Assembly (NCBI GenBank): GCA_947259485.1
Contig: CAMYLU010000004.1
Span: 62,001-126,000, forward strand
Length of the DNA: 64,000 nucleotides
Direction: 5' to 3'
Source: an uncultured Gammaproteobacteria bacterium
GTDB lineage: Bacteria; Pseudomonadota; Gammaproteobacteria; GCA-001735895
Below the pieces are notes generated by a model, which did not search any database, was not told the DNA's origin, and saw nothing but the letters and a program-made list of their open reading frames with translations. Within the stretch, counting starts at the first letter, position 1; every line of letters begins with the position of its first letter. Both the position numbers and the translations under genes were made by a program. This document shows positions 19,412 through 27,456 of this stretch, piece after piece.

Positions 19412-20139
19412 CGCAGCTGGCCCTGGTCATAGACCTCAACACCTGCGTCGGCTGTCACGCTTGTGTCACCAGCTGCAAGGAATGGAATACCTCGGGCCAG
19501 GCAGGCCCGATGGTGGATCAAAATCCTTACGCGGCGGATCCAACCGGGACCTTTTTCAACCGGGTGCAATCTTTCGAGGTCGGCACCTTTCCCAACACGC
19601 AAACCGTGCACTTCCCGAAATCCTGTTTGCACTGCGAAGATCCGCCTTGCGTTCCGGTTTGCCCCACTGGTGCGAGCTACAAGCGAGCCGAGGATGGCAT
19701 TGTGCTGGTCGACTACGACAAGTGTATCGGCTGCGAGTACTGTTCCTGGGCCTGTCCCTATGGTGCCCGTGAGATCGACGAGCAGCAGAAGGTGATGAAG
19801 AAGTGCACCCTCTGTGTCGATCGTCTCTACGATGAAAGCCTGCCGGAAGCAGAACGCAAGCCGGTTTGCGTGCTGTCCTGTCCGACCAGTGCCCGGATCT
19901 ACGGAGATATCCATGATCCCGAATCCGACGCTTCGAAGGCAATCAGCGACGCGGGCGGTTACCAGTTAATGCCTGAATGGGGCACAGCCCCGGCCAACCA
20001 TTACCTGCCACGGCGTAAGGTCAGTATCGCGGTCCACGATGAAGACCTGCAGCGAGTGGACAATCCGTTACGCAAGGAAGATCGTGGCCCGCGCAAACCC
20101 ACGACGCGCACCACGCTCGACGATTCGACCTCGTGGTGA
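19408..20139 (+). CDS. soeB: Four-cluster ferredoxin subunit, probable SoeB
   Basis: A 243-residue electron-transfer subunit of the DmsB/NrfC type. Four cysteine groups are visible: CVGCHACVTSCK, CLHCEDPPCVPVCPTGA, CIGCEYCSWACPYGA, and CTLC paired with CVLSCPT, enough for four [4Fe-4S] clusters. It carries electrons from the molybdenum subunit to the membrane subunit. The ATG at 19408 overlaps the soeA stop (ATGA), which decides the start over the frame's earlier ATG at 19378. Confidence 0.88.
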   Translation: MTQLALVIDLNTCVGCHACVTSCKEWNTSGQAGPMVDQNPYAADPTGTFFNRVQSFEVGTFPNTQTVHFPKSCLHCEDPPCVPVCPTGASYKRAEDGIVLVDYDKCIGCEYCSWACPYGAREIDEQQKVMKKCTLCVDRLYDESLPEAERKPVCVLSCPTSARIYGDIHDPESDASKAISDAGGYQLMPEWGTAPANHYLPRRKVSIAVHDEDLQRVDNPLRKEDRGPRKPTTRTTLDDSTSW

Positions 20140-20143
20140 AGCG

Positions 20144-21118
20144 ATGAAGCCCGCGATTTCGGTAATCTTTTTAACCACCCTGATTGGTGCCGGGCAGGGT
20201 CTGTTCCTGGCTTTTTACAGTGCTGACTGGTTTGTTTTGCTGGGGATTCTTCGAGCCCCGCTAAACGATTACAGTGGCCATGCGGCGGCATTGAGTGTGT
20301 TGTTACTGGCTCTCGGCCTGGCCGCATCCTTCTTCCACCTGGGACATCCCGAACGCGCCTGGCGTGCCGCGGCGATGTGGCGCAGCTCCTGGCTATCGCG
20401 CGAAGTTATCGCCCTGCCGGCAGCGATGCTGCTGATACTGGGTTATGCGGTGTTGAAAATATCGGCGATGGATTCGATTGTTCTGCTTCTCGGTGAAAGC
20501 ATTCCGATTTCGATTTCAATGGTAGTGGGCTTCGGCGCGGTGCTTGCGATTTGCACACTGTTTGTCTGTACCGCGATGATTTATGCCTGTTTAAAATTTT
20601 TGCGTCAATGGCATAGCCCGCTTACCGTGTTGAATTTTTTGCTCATGGGTTGTGCTTCCGGGTTCACGCTGGCCAGTGCGCTGGCGTCCTATAGTCAGGA
20701 TGGACGCTTCGCCTATTTTGTCGGCATGGCAATTTTCCTGACCCTCGCTGCGCTGATATTTCGTTTCGCCACGCTGTTACGGAACAAGGGTTTACGTAGT
20801 CCCTCGAGTCTGCAGTCAGCTATCGGAGTGCATCACCCGACGATTCGGCAAATTGCTCAGGGGGCCATGGGTGGCAGTTTTAACACCCGTGCCTTCATTC
20901 ACAACTACGGCGCCTCGATCGTGCGGCTTGCACGACGCGGGTTCCTGCTACTGGGATTCGTCATCCCGCTACTATTGCTGCAGATCAGCAACGAGTCTTC
21001 GATACTCATCTGCAGCCTGGCCTTCGTATTGCAATACCTGGGGTTGCTGGCTGAACGCTGGTACTTCTTTATTGAAGCCGAGCACCCACAGAATCTCTAT
21101 TACCAGATGATTTCATGA
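20144..21118 (+). CDS. soeC: DmsC-type membrane anchor, probable SoeC
   Basis: A 324-residue integral membrane protein with about eight hydrophobic segments, of the DmsC anchor family rather than the NrfD family. The motif SFFHLGHPERAWRA near residue 60 is typical of DmsC/SoeC. It should anchor the AB dimer on the cytoplasmic face and hand electrons to quinone. The start at 20144 lies four bases after the soeB stop; the frame extends upstream inside soeB but lacks membrane character there. Confidence 0.85.
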   Translation: MKPAISVIFLTTLIGAGQGLFLAFYSADWFVLLGILRAPLNDYSGHAAALSVLLLALGLAASFFHLGHPERAWRAAAMWRSSWLSREVIALPAAMLLILGYAVLKISAMDSIVLLLGESIPISISMVVGFGAVLAICTLFVCTAMIYACLKFLRQWHSPLTVLNFLLMGCASGFTLASALASYSQDGRFAYFVGMAIFLTLAALIFRFATLLRNKGLRSPSSLQSAIGVHHPTIRQIAQGAMGGSFNTRAFIHNYGASIVRLARRGFLLLGFVIPLLLLQISNESSILICSLAFVLQYLGLLAERWYFFIEAEHPQNLYYQMIS

Positions 21119-21127
21119 ACCTGCGGG

Positions 21128-21685
21128 CTAGATATCTATCGACGAGAAATGCTCCAGGGCGGCCCTGCGAAATGCCTTGGACTGGTTCGCGTCCGGGATA
21201 GCATTACCGATATAGTCAATCGCTCTACCCACATCGTTGTTGTCTTCGAAAGCCTCGTCGACGATCATCTCGGCAACAATGCCGATGTACTCGGTCGCGA
21301 TTTCAAGCATTTGTGCCTTGATAGGGTCACCCGCAGACATGTTGCTAGCGGACGCGACCGGTTTCGTGTTTCCGGAAGTTACGGTATTGACGCCCGGATC
21401 GATTAACTGCAGGAAACTGTCAGCCGGCATTAACTCGGGCTCGCTGTCTTCGGGTGCCGATGCATAGGTATACTTTACCAGAGCGCTTTCCGCGAGCACC
21501 TGGATCGCTTCACCGGCTTCCTTGGAACGGCAGTGTATGCGTGTTAACTTACCCTGTGAAAATCTCAATAACACCGAACGATTGCTATCGGTCAGTATCG
21601 TCAGAAAACCGGTTTCACGGTTGCTGATGATTGCTCTAAGCTGCTCGATCAGTTTTACCTTGGGTACGAATTGAGACTGTGCCAT
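21128..21685 (-). CDS. Small PATAN/DUF4388-like protein, unknown function
   Basis: A 185-residue soluble protein. Residues about 5-75 (KLIEQLRAIISNRETG ... VLLRFSQGKLTRIHC) resemble the PATAN/DUF4388 domain, which occurs in signalling proteins and often reads as a gene-product effector module. The middle is Ser/Thr/Asn-rich and the C-terminal 60 residues are acidic and helical. I start it at ATG 21685 (MAQSQF); the frame is open to 21742. It follows the Cache-HAMP receptor by 95 bp on the same strand. The domain assignment is by eye and tentative. Confidence 0.6.
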   Translation of the reverse strand: MAQSQFVPKVKLIEQLRAIISNRETGFLTILTDSNRSVLLRFSQGKLTRIHCRSKEAGEAIQVLAESALVKYTYASAPEDSEPELMPADSFLQLIDPGVNTVTSGNTKPVASASNMSAGDPIKAQMLEIATEYIGIVAEMIVDEAFEDNNDVGRAIDYIGNAIPDANQSKAFRRAALEHFSSIDI

Positions 21686-21780
21686 TTGATAATTCGACAG
21701 GTTTAATCCGATTCTGCGGGCCGGTAGGTGATAGTAGCGCAAGTCTCGGCGAAGTGTGCGGGATGCTGGCGCATAATCGG

Positions 21781-23109
21781 TTACTGGCCATCCCTCATAT
21801 CCCGCATGCGCTTCATAATGATTGAAACACTGGTACGCATACGTTCGAAGGCCTGTGCCACATCCTGAATTTCATCGTCTGAATTTACCGATATCGTGCG
21901 CGAGGTATCGCCTTTGCTGACCGAGTCAGCGAGTTCCCTGAGATCAAGCATGGGTTTGGTAATGGCCTTCGACAGCATGCCTGCAATAAAAAATGCTAAC
22001 GCGAAGACAGCGAGTACAACGACGGACAGAATGACGATTACCTGGCGTTTTGAAGTTTGCAGGCTGGCTTGTACCGTGGATAGTCCTTCAATCGGCGCCA
22101 GCGCGATTGATGTCGGCTGTTGCACCAGGACTGTCCAGTTGAAACCCGGGAAGCGGGTTACCACGGTTCGATACAGTTCCGGTCCGGCTGACTTGGCGTA
22201 ACCGAGTACCTGGCCACTGCCGAGCACGTAGCCTTTGTTACGCGTGGAAAATACTTCCTGTATCGACGGGTCGGTACTGTTGCGCAAGTTTACCGAATCA
22301 ACCATGATTCGATTTTTTGCGTGTTTGCTTCCGGTTTCGGCGAGTAACAGTCCACCGCTACTGATAACCGTGACCTGGCCGCCGTTAATATCCCGTGCAC
22401 TCTTGTCGGCTACTTCCTGAATAAGACTTACGCCAAGCACCGCTTTCATCACCCCGAGACTCCTGCCCGAGGCGGGGTCGTCGATGCGAACCGAGATATC
22501 GACCGACCATATTGCAGCAGAATCGTCGAATTCGACTTCACCCACCGAAATGCCGTTCTCCCAGGCGGTTTTCCACCAGTTTTCATCGCGCTGCACGAAG
22601 TCCGAGGTTGGATTGGTCAGGGCGGTATTAAATCCGTGTTTGTCGGTGAAAAACACCTCGCCAAAGTGCGATGAACGCCTGATTTGCTGAATTAAATACC
22701 GATTCGCGGCCGGAGAGACATTGAGGCTCTTGCGTGTTTTGAAAAGTGCTTCGATTTCATCGATTTGCTTGTCGATAAGTCCCGTCTTTTCATGCGCTTC
22801 TGCTGCTGATTTTGCCGCCTGCAGAGTAATGGGAGCGGAAGCCCATACAACAACATCCGAAATACGTTCCAGCATGAATGTATCAAGCTGGTTGACAATG
22901 CGCGCTGAGGTGGTGCTCAGGTTGTTACCCACGATCGAATCAAGTAATTCGGCACGACTACTGTCTAGCTGCTCGTTAGCTCTAGTCGTCAACTGGTTAA
23001 GGCTGAACCACGAAAAAATACCAATCATTAAAACAGGCGCGATACCGATAAAAAGCGTACGATTGGTTATCTTTCCGCGTAGACTTTTTGAATAAGGTCT
23101 TACTTCCAT
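21781..23109 (-). CDS. Cache-HAMP membrane receptor with no output domain
   Basis: A 442-residue protein. A membrane segment at about residues 18-36, a periplasmic region of about 270 residues with double-Cache features (RDENWWKTAWENG, VDISVRI, GVMKAVLGVSL), a second membrane segment (VIVILSVVVLAVFALAFFI) and a HAMP domain (KPMLDLRELADSVSKGD ... DDEIQDVAQAFERM) follow in order. The protein stops about 20 residues after HAMP. There is no methyl-accepting, kinase or cyclase domain. The probable partner is the PATAN-like protein directly downstream. ATG 23109 is preferred over GTG 23118 because GTGAAGAA precedes it. Confidence 0.85.
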   Translation of the reverse strand: MEVRPYSKSLRGKITNRTLFIGIAPVLMIGIFSWFSLNQLTTRANEQLDSSRAELLDSIVGNNLSTTSARIVNQLDTFMLERISDVVVWASAPITLQAAKSAAEAHEKTGLIDKQIDEIEALFKTRKSLNVSPAANRYLIQQIRRSSHFGEVFFTDKHGFNTALTNPTSDFVQRDENWWKTAWENGISVGEVEFDDSAAIWSVDISVRIDDPASGRSLGVMKAVLGVSLIQEVADKSARDINGGQVTVISSGGLLLAETGSKHAKNRIMVDSVNLRNSTDPSIQEVFSTRNKGYVLGSGQVLGYAKSAGPELYRTVVTRFPGFNWTVLVQQPTSIALAPIEGLSTVQASLQTSKRQVIVILSVVVLAVFALAFFIAGMLSKAITKPMLDLRELADSVSKGDTSRTISVNSDDEIQDVAQAFERMRTSVSIIMKRMRDMRDGQ

Positions 23110-23429
23110 ATTCTTCACTCACTGCGGCATGAAGAAATTTACCGCGTCTAAATACTGATTAATCTTGATCCTGCATTCGTTTCGGCAGAACGCTTGCTGC
23201 AACTCCCGCGTTTCTAATTTTCTATCCCTGGTTATTAAAAACAATTGCTTATGGCAGTTACCTGATAAGCTGCATTAAATATCTAGTTGCTGCGGTTGTC
23301 AAAATTCTGCGACCCTTAAGCAAATATAGACCATAGAGCACCTTTCGTTAGCCTTTAGGTCCTGCGAAATAAGGGCCACAGTAATGCCCGGGTTGCGTCA
23401 GCGGATGAATTCATTAATATGGCGGGCCG
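23110..23429. other. Divergent intergenic region
   Basis: 320 bp between the Cache-HAMP receptor and the GNAT cluster. It must contain promoters for both directions. I see no clear -35/-10 pair, RNA gene or repeat in it. Confidence 0.5.
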
Positions 23430-23861
23430 ATGATTTATCGCTACATGAAACTTTCCGATCACGAGGCGGTCATGGCCCTGTGGCGCACTTGCGATGGTAT
23501 CAGTTTGCGTGACGCCGACTCCCGTCAAAGTACTGAAAAGTATCTGCAGCGCAACCCGGGACTCAGTTTCGTGGCGCAGGACAAGACCGGTATTGTCGGC
23601 ACCCTGATGGCTGGTCATGATGGCAGGCGCGGCTACATTCAACACCTGGCAGTAACTCCCGAACTACGTGGCAAGGGTGTCGGCGATAAACTGGTCGAGC
23701 TGTGTCTCGATGCGTTGATACGGGAGGGAATAGTTAAATCGCATGTGCACGTGTTGGCCGATAATAGTGCGGGCCGTGCTTTCTGGTTGAATCGTGGCTG
23801 GATCCACCGGGCCGAGATCGAAATGTATTCCTTCATTAGCAGTGCAAATCAAAACGCCTAG
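23430..23861 (+). CDS. GNAT-family N-acetyltransferase
   Basis: A 143-residue single-domain acetyltransferase. Residues 70-85 (IQHLAVTPELRGKGVG) form the acetyl-CoA-binding motif A, and ADNSAGRAFWLNRGW is motif B. It is close in layout to RimI/YpeA-type enzymes, but the substrate cannot be told. It is the first gene of a tightly packed six-gene cluster reaching the TauE/SafE gene. The stop is one base before the next start. Confidence 0.87.
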   Translation: MIYRYMKLSDHEAVMALWRTCDGISLRDADSRQSTEKYLQRNPGLSFVAQDKTGIVGTLMAGHDGRRGYIQHLAVTPELRGKGVGDKLVELCLDALIREGIVKSHVHVLADNSAGRAFWLNRGWIHRAEIEMYSFISSANQNA

Positions 23862-23862
23862 C

Positions 23863-24324
23863 ATGGATATCGAATACCTTGATCCTGATTCTCCGGAGGT
23901 ACAGGCATTGGTCGCAGCATCCGATACCTTTTACGTTGATCTCTACCCGGCCGAGAGTACTCACCTTGAGAAAAGCGAGGACCTGAAAAGACCCAACGTG
24001 CTGTTTGTCGGCTGCCGTATTGATGGTGAACTGGTTGCCACTGGGGCTGCCAAGATCCTGCAGGACGACGTTAGCTATGCCGAAATCAAGCGCGTGTTCG
24101 TGCTTGCGCAACACCGTGGTAAAGGCCTGTCAAATAAAATCATGCGCTACCTGGAAAGTGAACTGGAAAACCGCGGTGTTACGCTGTTTCGACTTGAGAC
24201 CGGGATTAAGCAACCAGAGGCCCTGGGTTTGTATCGCAAGCTCGGCTACCGTGAGCGGGGCCCGTTTGGAACCTATGTTGCTGATCCATTAAGCGTGTTC
24301 ATGGAAAAGTATGTGGGTCCTTAA
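23863..24324 (+). CDS. GNAT-family N-acetyltransferase
   Basis: A 153-residue acetyltransferase unlike its upstream neighbour in sequence: motif A is EIKRVFVLAQHRGKGLS, and ETGIKQPEALGLYRKLGYRE matches the PhnO/YafP-like group that uses small amine substrates. I start it at ATG 23863, directly after the preceding stop, which gives the normal family N-terminus (MDIEYLDPDSPE). Substrate unknown. Confidence 0.87.
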   Translation: MDIEYLDPDSPEVQALVAASDTFYVDLYPAESTHLEKSEDLKRPNVLFVGCRIDGELVATGAAKILQDDVSYAEIKRVFVLAQHRGKGLSNKIMRYLESELENRGVTLFRLETGIKQPEALGLYRKLGYRERGPFGTYVADPLSVFMEKYVGP

Positions 24325-24340
24325 ACGTGAGTACTAGGTG

Positions 24341-25018
24341 ATGAGAATTTTGTTGCTCGGGGACTATGACCAGGCGGTTGTTGCTCATCAGGCAATCCCG
24401 CTGGCGATCGATCTCGCGGCTCAAGCGTTAGCGACAGAGGTTAAGCAAATCTGGGTACGCACTGCTGAATTGAATCAGCAGGCGATGCCTGAATTCGACG
24501 CATTATGGTGTGTTCCGTTTAGTCCCTACGAAAAGCCGGCAGCGGCGATAGACGCAATCAAGTTCGCGCGTGAAAACGAACTCCCTTTTCTTGGCACCTG
24601 TGCCGGCTATCAGCATGCCGTGATCGAAACGGCGTCGACCCTGCCTGGTTTAGAGTCTGCGGCCAGTCTCGAGGATGACCCGGATACACCAATGCCGGTT
24701 ATTGCACCGTTAGCATGCAAGCTTTGCGATCAGGCCGAAGCGATAAATATTGAGCGCGGTTCCAGGGCAGGTGATATATATCAAGCCGAAAGGGTGCTGG
24801 AGGAGTACCATTGCGGATTCGGAGTCAATCGAGATTTCGTGAATGTCTTCGAAAACAGTCAGCTAAGGTTCAGTGGGTATGATGATAACGGCGACCCGCG
24901 TGTTTGCGAAATTCCGGGGCACCGGTTTTTTATCGGCACCGCTTTCCAACCCGAACGGTCAGCGTTGAAGCAGAGAGTTCATCCGTTGATAACCGCCTTT
25001 CTATTGGCAGCACTTTGA
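24341..25018 (+). CDS. CTP-synthase C-terminal-region-related glutamine amidotransferase-like protein
   Basis: A 225-residue stand-alone class I amidotransferase-like protein related to the glutaminase half of CTP synthase. The nucleophile elbow is GTCAGYQ with cysteine 87. At the C-terminus the usual HPE catalytic pair reads FQPERS, so glutamine 203 replaces histidine while glutamate 205 remains. Ammonia release from glutamine is therefore doubtful. Related proteins are annotated as CTP synthase C-terminal region-related (seleno)proteins; this copy shows no in-frame TGA. ATG 24341 is preferred over GTG 24338. Confidence 0.75.
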   Translation: MRILLLGDYDQAVVAHQAIPLAIDLAAQALATEVKQIWVRTAELNQQAMPEFDALWCVPFSPYEKPAAAIDAIKFARENELPFLGTCAGYQHAVIETASTLPGLESAASLEDDPDTPMPVIAPLACKLCDQAEAINIERGSRAGDIYQAERVLEEYHCGFGVNRDFVNVFENSQLRFSGYDDNGDPRVCEIPGHRFFIGTAFQPERSALKQRVHPLITAFLLAAL

Positions 25019-25025
25019 GGGATCC

Positions 25026-25544
25026 ATGATGCAGGCCGAAATGTACAAAGTTGGAACCATAGGTAAGGGTTTTTTTGCAATCATGGCGCGACCCTCGCTT
25101 GAACAGGGCGACCCCGCGTCAGTGGTTAATATTTCTCGACTGGGCATAAATCTGGTGGTTTCACTGCTCGAGATCAATGAATCTCGTACCCTGGGACTTG
25201 ATGCAGAGCGTGAGCAGGTCAAGGCGCTGGGTATGGATTTTGTTTCCTTCCCGGTCCCTGACATGGGATTACCAGCCTCGGTAGAAAAATTTGCAAGCCT
25301 CTCCAAAATGCTACTGAAGCGCGTTGATGCAGGGGCTAATATCCTGATCCATTGTCATGCGGGGATCGGTCGATCGGGATTGATGGCCGCGGGCATGCTA
25401 TTGCACTGTGACCTGGACCCGCGTCAGGCCTTTGCGCATGTTTCGAAGATGCGTGGTGTTCGGGTGCCCGAGACCCCCGAGCAGGAATATTGGTTGATAA
25501 GTAACCATGCGGCTATTGTTGGCGACCTCGAGAAGGATTCGTGA
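25026..25544 (+). CDS. Dual-specificity/tyrosine-phosphatase-like protein
   Basis: A 172-residue cysteine-based phosphatase. The P-loop HCHAGIGRSG matches HCX5R, with the general acid probably in the FPVPDMGLP loop about 30 residues before it. It resembles small bacterial protein-tyrosine/dual-specificity phosphatases. Target is unknown. It starts 7 bp after the amidotransferase-like gene, so the pair may act together. Confidence 0.85.
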   Translation: MMQAEMYKVGTIGKGFFAIMARPSLEQGDPASVVNISRLGINLVVSLLEINESRTLGLDAEREQVKALGMDFVSFPVPDMGLPASVEKFASLSKMLLKRVDAGANILIHCHAGIGRSGLMAAGMLLHCDLDPRQAFAHVSKMRGVRVPETPEQEYWLISNHAAIVGDLEKDS

Positions 25545-25563
25545 TCGCCGCTAACAGACCGGC

Positions 25564-26022
25564 ATGAACTTGACCCTCGATCGATACGCAGAAAATCCGA
25601 TTATCGATGAACTGGTTTTCTGGCCACCGAAGCAAAACAGGATCCTCAGTGTGCGCGCCTGTTGTGTCATGTTTCGCAAACCCTTCATCGAAGTCTCAAT
25701 CGAGGGGGGTGAGATTTTTCAACGTCATTTCGTCAGGGATTCGTTTGCCAGGTACTGGGCCGAGGCCAGTGTCATCCTGGAAACCATTACCACTATCAAG
25801 CTAATTTCTGACTTCAGTTTCGAGCCAATCGATGATCCAGGCAAGCTCGTGCGAGAGGTTCTGGCCAACCGTGACGACTGCATCGACGAGAGCAACCTGA
25901 TGTTTGACGAGGGTATGTATCAGCAATTCCTGCTGCAGTACGGCGAAGACTGCAACGATCTGCCTGCAGATGCTGTGAAAAAAATAACCTATGCCAGGGA
26001 ACAACTTGGAATTGAAAAGTGA
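25564..26022 (+). CDS. Conserved-looking hypothetical protein
   Basis: A 152-residue acidic protein I do not recognise. It has no signal peptide or membrane segment. Notable parts are RACCVMFRKPFIEVSIEGG and a C-terminal acidic helical region. It is 19 bp after the phosphatase and 15 bp before the TauE/SafE gene, in the same direction, so it is very likely translated as part of this cluster. Confidence 0.7.
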   Translation: MNLTLDRYAENPIIDELVFWPPKQNRILSVRACCVMFRKPFIEVSIEGGEIFQRHFVRDSFARYWAEASVILETITTIKLISDFSFEPIDDPGKLVREVLANRDDCIDESNLMFDEGMYQQFLLQYGEDCNDLPADAVKKITYAREQLGIEK

Positions 26023-26037
26023 TCAGGAATCTGCCAG

Positions 26038-26778
26038 GTGATTGATTACAACACCTTGGTGATCGTGATGCTGGCGTTCCTGGTGGCTGGCGCTGCCAAA
26101 GGCATCACCGGTTTCGGGATCCAGGTGGTGGCCCTCTCGATTTTAACCATCGCACTCGATCTGGTTACAGCCATGGCGGTGCTGCTCGCACCGGCAACGG
26201 CGACCAATATCTGGCAGGCTATTGTAGGTGGCTTCGCGCGCGAGCTGTTGGCTCGGCTGTGGCCCTTCCTGTTGGCAGTGTCGCTTGCAGTCCTCATCGG
26301 CGCCATCGCATTAACTCGTGTAGAGCTGTCGCTGCTAACAGCTTTTCTCGGCCTGGTTATGATCGCCTACGCTTCGGCCAGCTTACTCGGCATTCACTTT
26401 AGCGTGGGGGTGAACAGCGAGAGATGGCTTGGACCGACGGTCGGCCTGGTCAACGGCGTGATAACCGGCATGACCGGCTCCTCGGTTGTTCCAGGAACCA
26501 TGTACCTGCAGGCACTGGGTCTGCCACGGGATATGCTGGTGCAATCAATGGGGATGTTGTACCTGGTATCGACCCTCGCGCTCGCCGTTGCACTACAGGC
26601 TAACAGTCTGCTGGATCTCGAGCTCGGCCTGTACTCGGCTAGCGCAATTGTGCCTGCATTGGGTGGCATGTTGCTGGGCCAGAAAATTCGCCGGCAACTT
26701 TCCGAAATCCTGTTTCGCAAGATTTTCTTCATTGCGCTGCTGGTGCTGGGCGCGTACCTTCTGGTCCGACCTTTTTAG
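26038..26778 (+). CDS. TauE/SafE-family membrane transporter
   Basis: A 246-residue inner-membrane protein with about eight hydrophobic segments and the two-fold family pattern: GAAKGITGFG near the start and NGVITGMTGSSVVPGTMYL in the middle. Family members export sulfite, sulfoacetate or other organic anions; the substrate here is unknown. It starts with GTG at 26038, with AGGA nine bases upstream. A link to sulfite from the nearby soeABC is possible but not shown, because other genes lie between. Confidence 0.85.
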   Translation: MIDYNTLVIVMLAFLVAGAAKGITGFGIQVVALSILTIALDLVTAMAVLLAPATATNIWQAIVGGFARELLARLWPFLLAVSLAVLIGAIALTRVELSLLTAFLGLVMIAYASASLLGIHFSVGVNSERWLGPTVGLVNGVITGMTGSSVVPGTMYLQALGLPRDMLVQSMGMLYLVSTLALAVALQANSLLDLELGLYSASAIVPALGGMLLGQKIRRQLSEILFRKIFFIALLVLGAYLLVRPF

Positions 26779-26819
26779 TAGCCCGGGTACCGAATCGGGT
26801 CCCAATAGCCAGTTTAGCC

Positions 26820-27422
26820 TCAGGTCATAAAGACGAGCCGCAAGGCGATTGCCCACATGATACATCCGATTAGAAAATCGAGGATTCGCCAGGCACGGGC
26901 CTTGGCAAACACGGGGCGCAACAGGCGAGCGCCGTAACCGAGCGCAAAGAAAAATACAAACGATGACGACATTGCGCCGGCTGCAAACCAGCCAAGCTGC
27001 TCGCTAAACTGGGTTGAAACCGAACCGAGCAATACCACGGTGTCGAGATAGACATGCGGGTTTAGCCAGGTGAAGGCAAGGCAGGTAAGGGCCGATTGCC
27101 ACGCACTGTTGCTTTTGATTTCACTGGGTAGCAAACCCTCCTGCACGCGAAAAGCGTTATAAAAACTAATCAACCCATAGATAAACAGAAATGTGGCCCC
27201 TCCTATTCGTGCGATCTCGACCAACGCTGGAAACGATGCCACCAGCACGTGGAATCCGCTGACACCGATCAGGATCAGGAGCGCGTCGGACAGCGCGCAA
27301 ATGAAACACACCAGCAACACATGCTCATCCCTGAGGCCCTGTTTTAGCACGAAAGCATTTTGCGCACCGATCGCCAGAATCAGCGAAAATCCGAGCGAGA
27401 AGCCGAACAACATTGCCTGCAT
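26820..27422 (-). CDS. argO: LysE/ArgO-family amino acid exporter
   Basis: A 200-residue inner-membrane exporter with about six membrane segments. The family signature AIGAQNAFVLKQGLR lies at residues 17-31, and TWLNPHVYLDTVVLLG in the second half matches ArgO/LysE closely. It expels basic amino acids such as arginine or lysine. It converges on the TauE/SafE gene and is divergent from the MFS gene. No LysR-type regulator (ArgP/LysG) is adjacent. Confidence 0.9.
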   Translation of the reverse strand: MQAMLFGFSLGFSLILAIGAQNAFVLKQGLRDEHVLLVCFICALSDALLILIGVSGFHVLVASFPALVEIARIGGATFLFIYGLISFYNAFRVQEGLLPSEIKSNSAWQSALTCLAFTWLNPHVYLDTVVLLGSVSTQFSEQLGWFAAGAMSSSFVFFFALGYGARLLRPVFAKARAWRILDFLIGCIMWAIALRLVFMT

Positions 27423-27456
27423 TGAATAAAACCTGTTTACGGTTCAGAATGCGCGC

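Noticed and set aside
19288-19914. 208-codon open frame antisense to soeB
   Set aside because: Mirrors the cysteine-rich ferredoxin coding sequence; no independent support.
24341-25018. Amidotransferase-like protein as a selenoprotein
   Set aside because: Some relatives are annotated as selenoproteins, but this gene has no in-frame TGA before its real stop.
26038-26778. TauE/SafE gene as a functional part of soeABC
   Set aside because: Although the family includes sulfite exporters, the gene is about 5 kb away with unrelated genes between, so a direct link is not supported.
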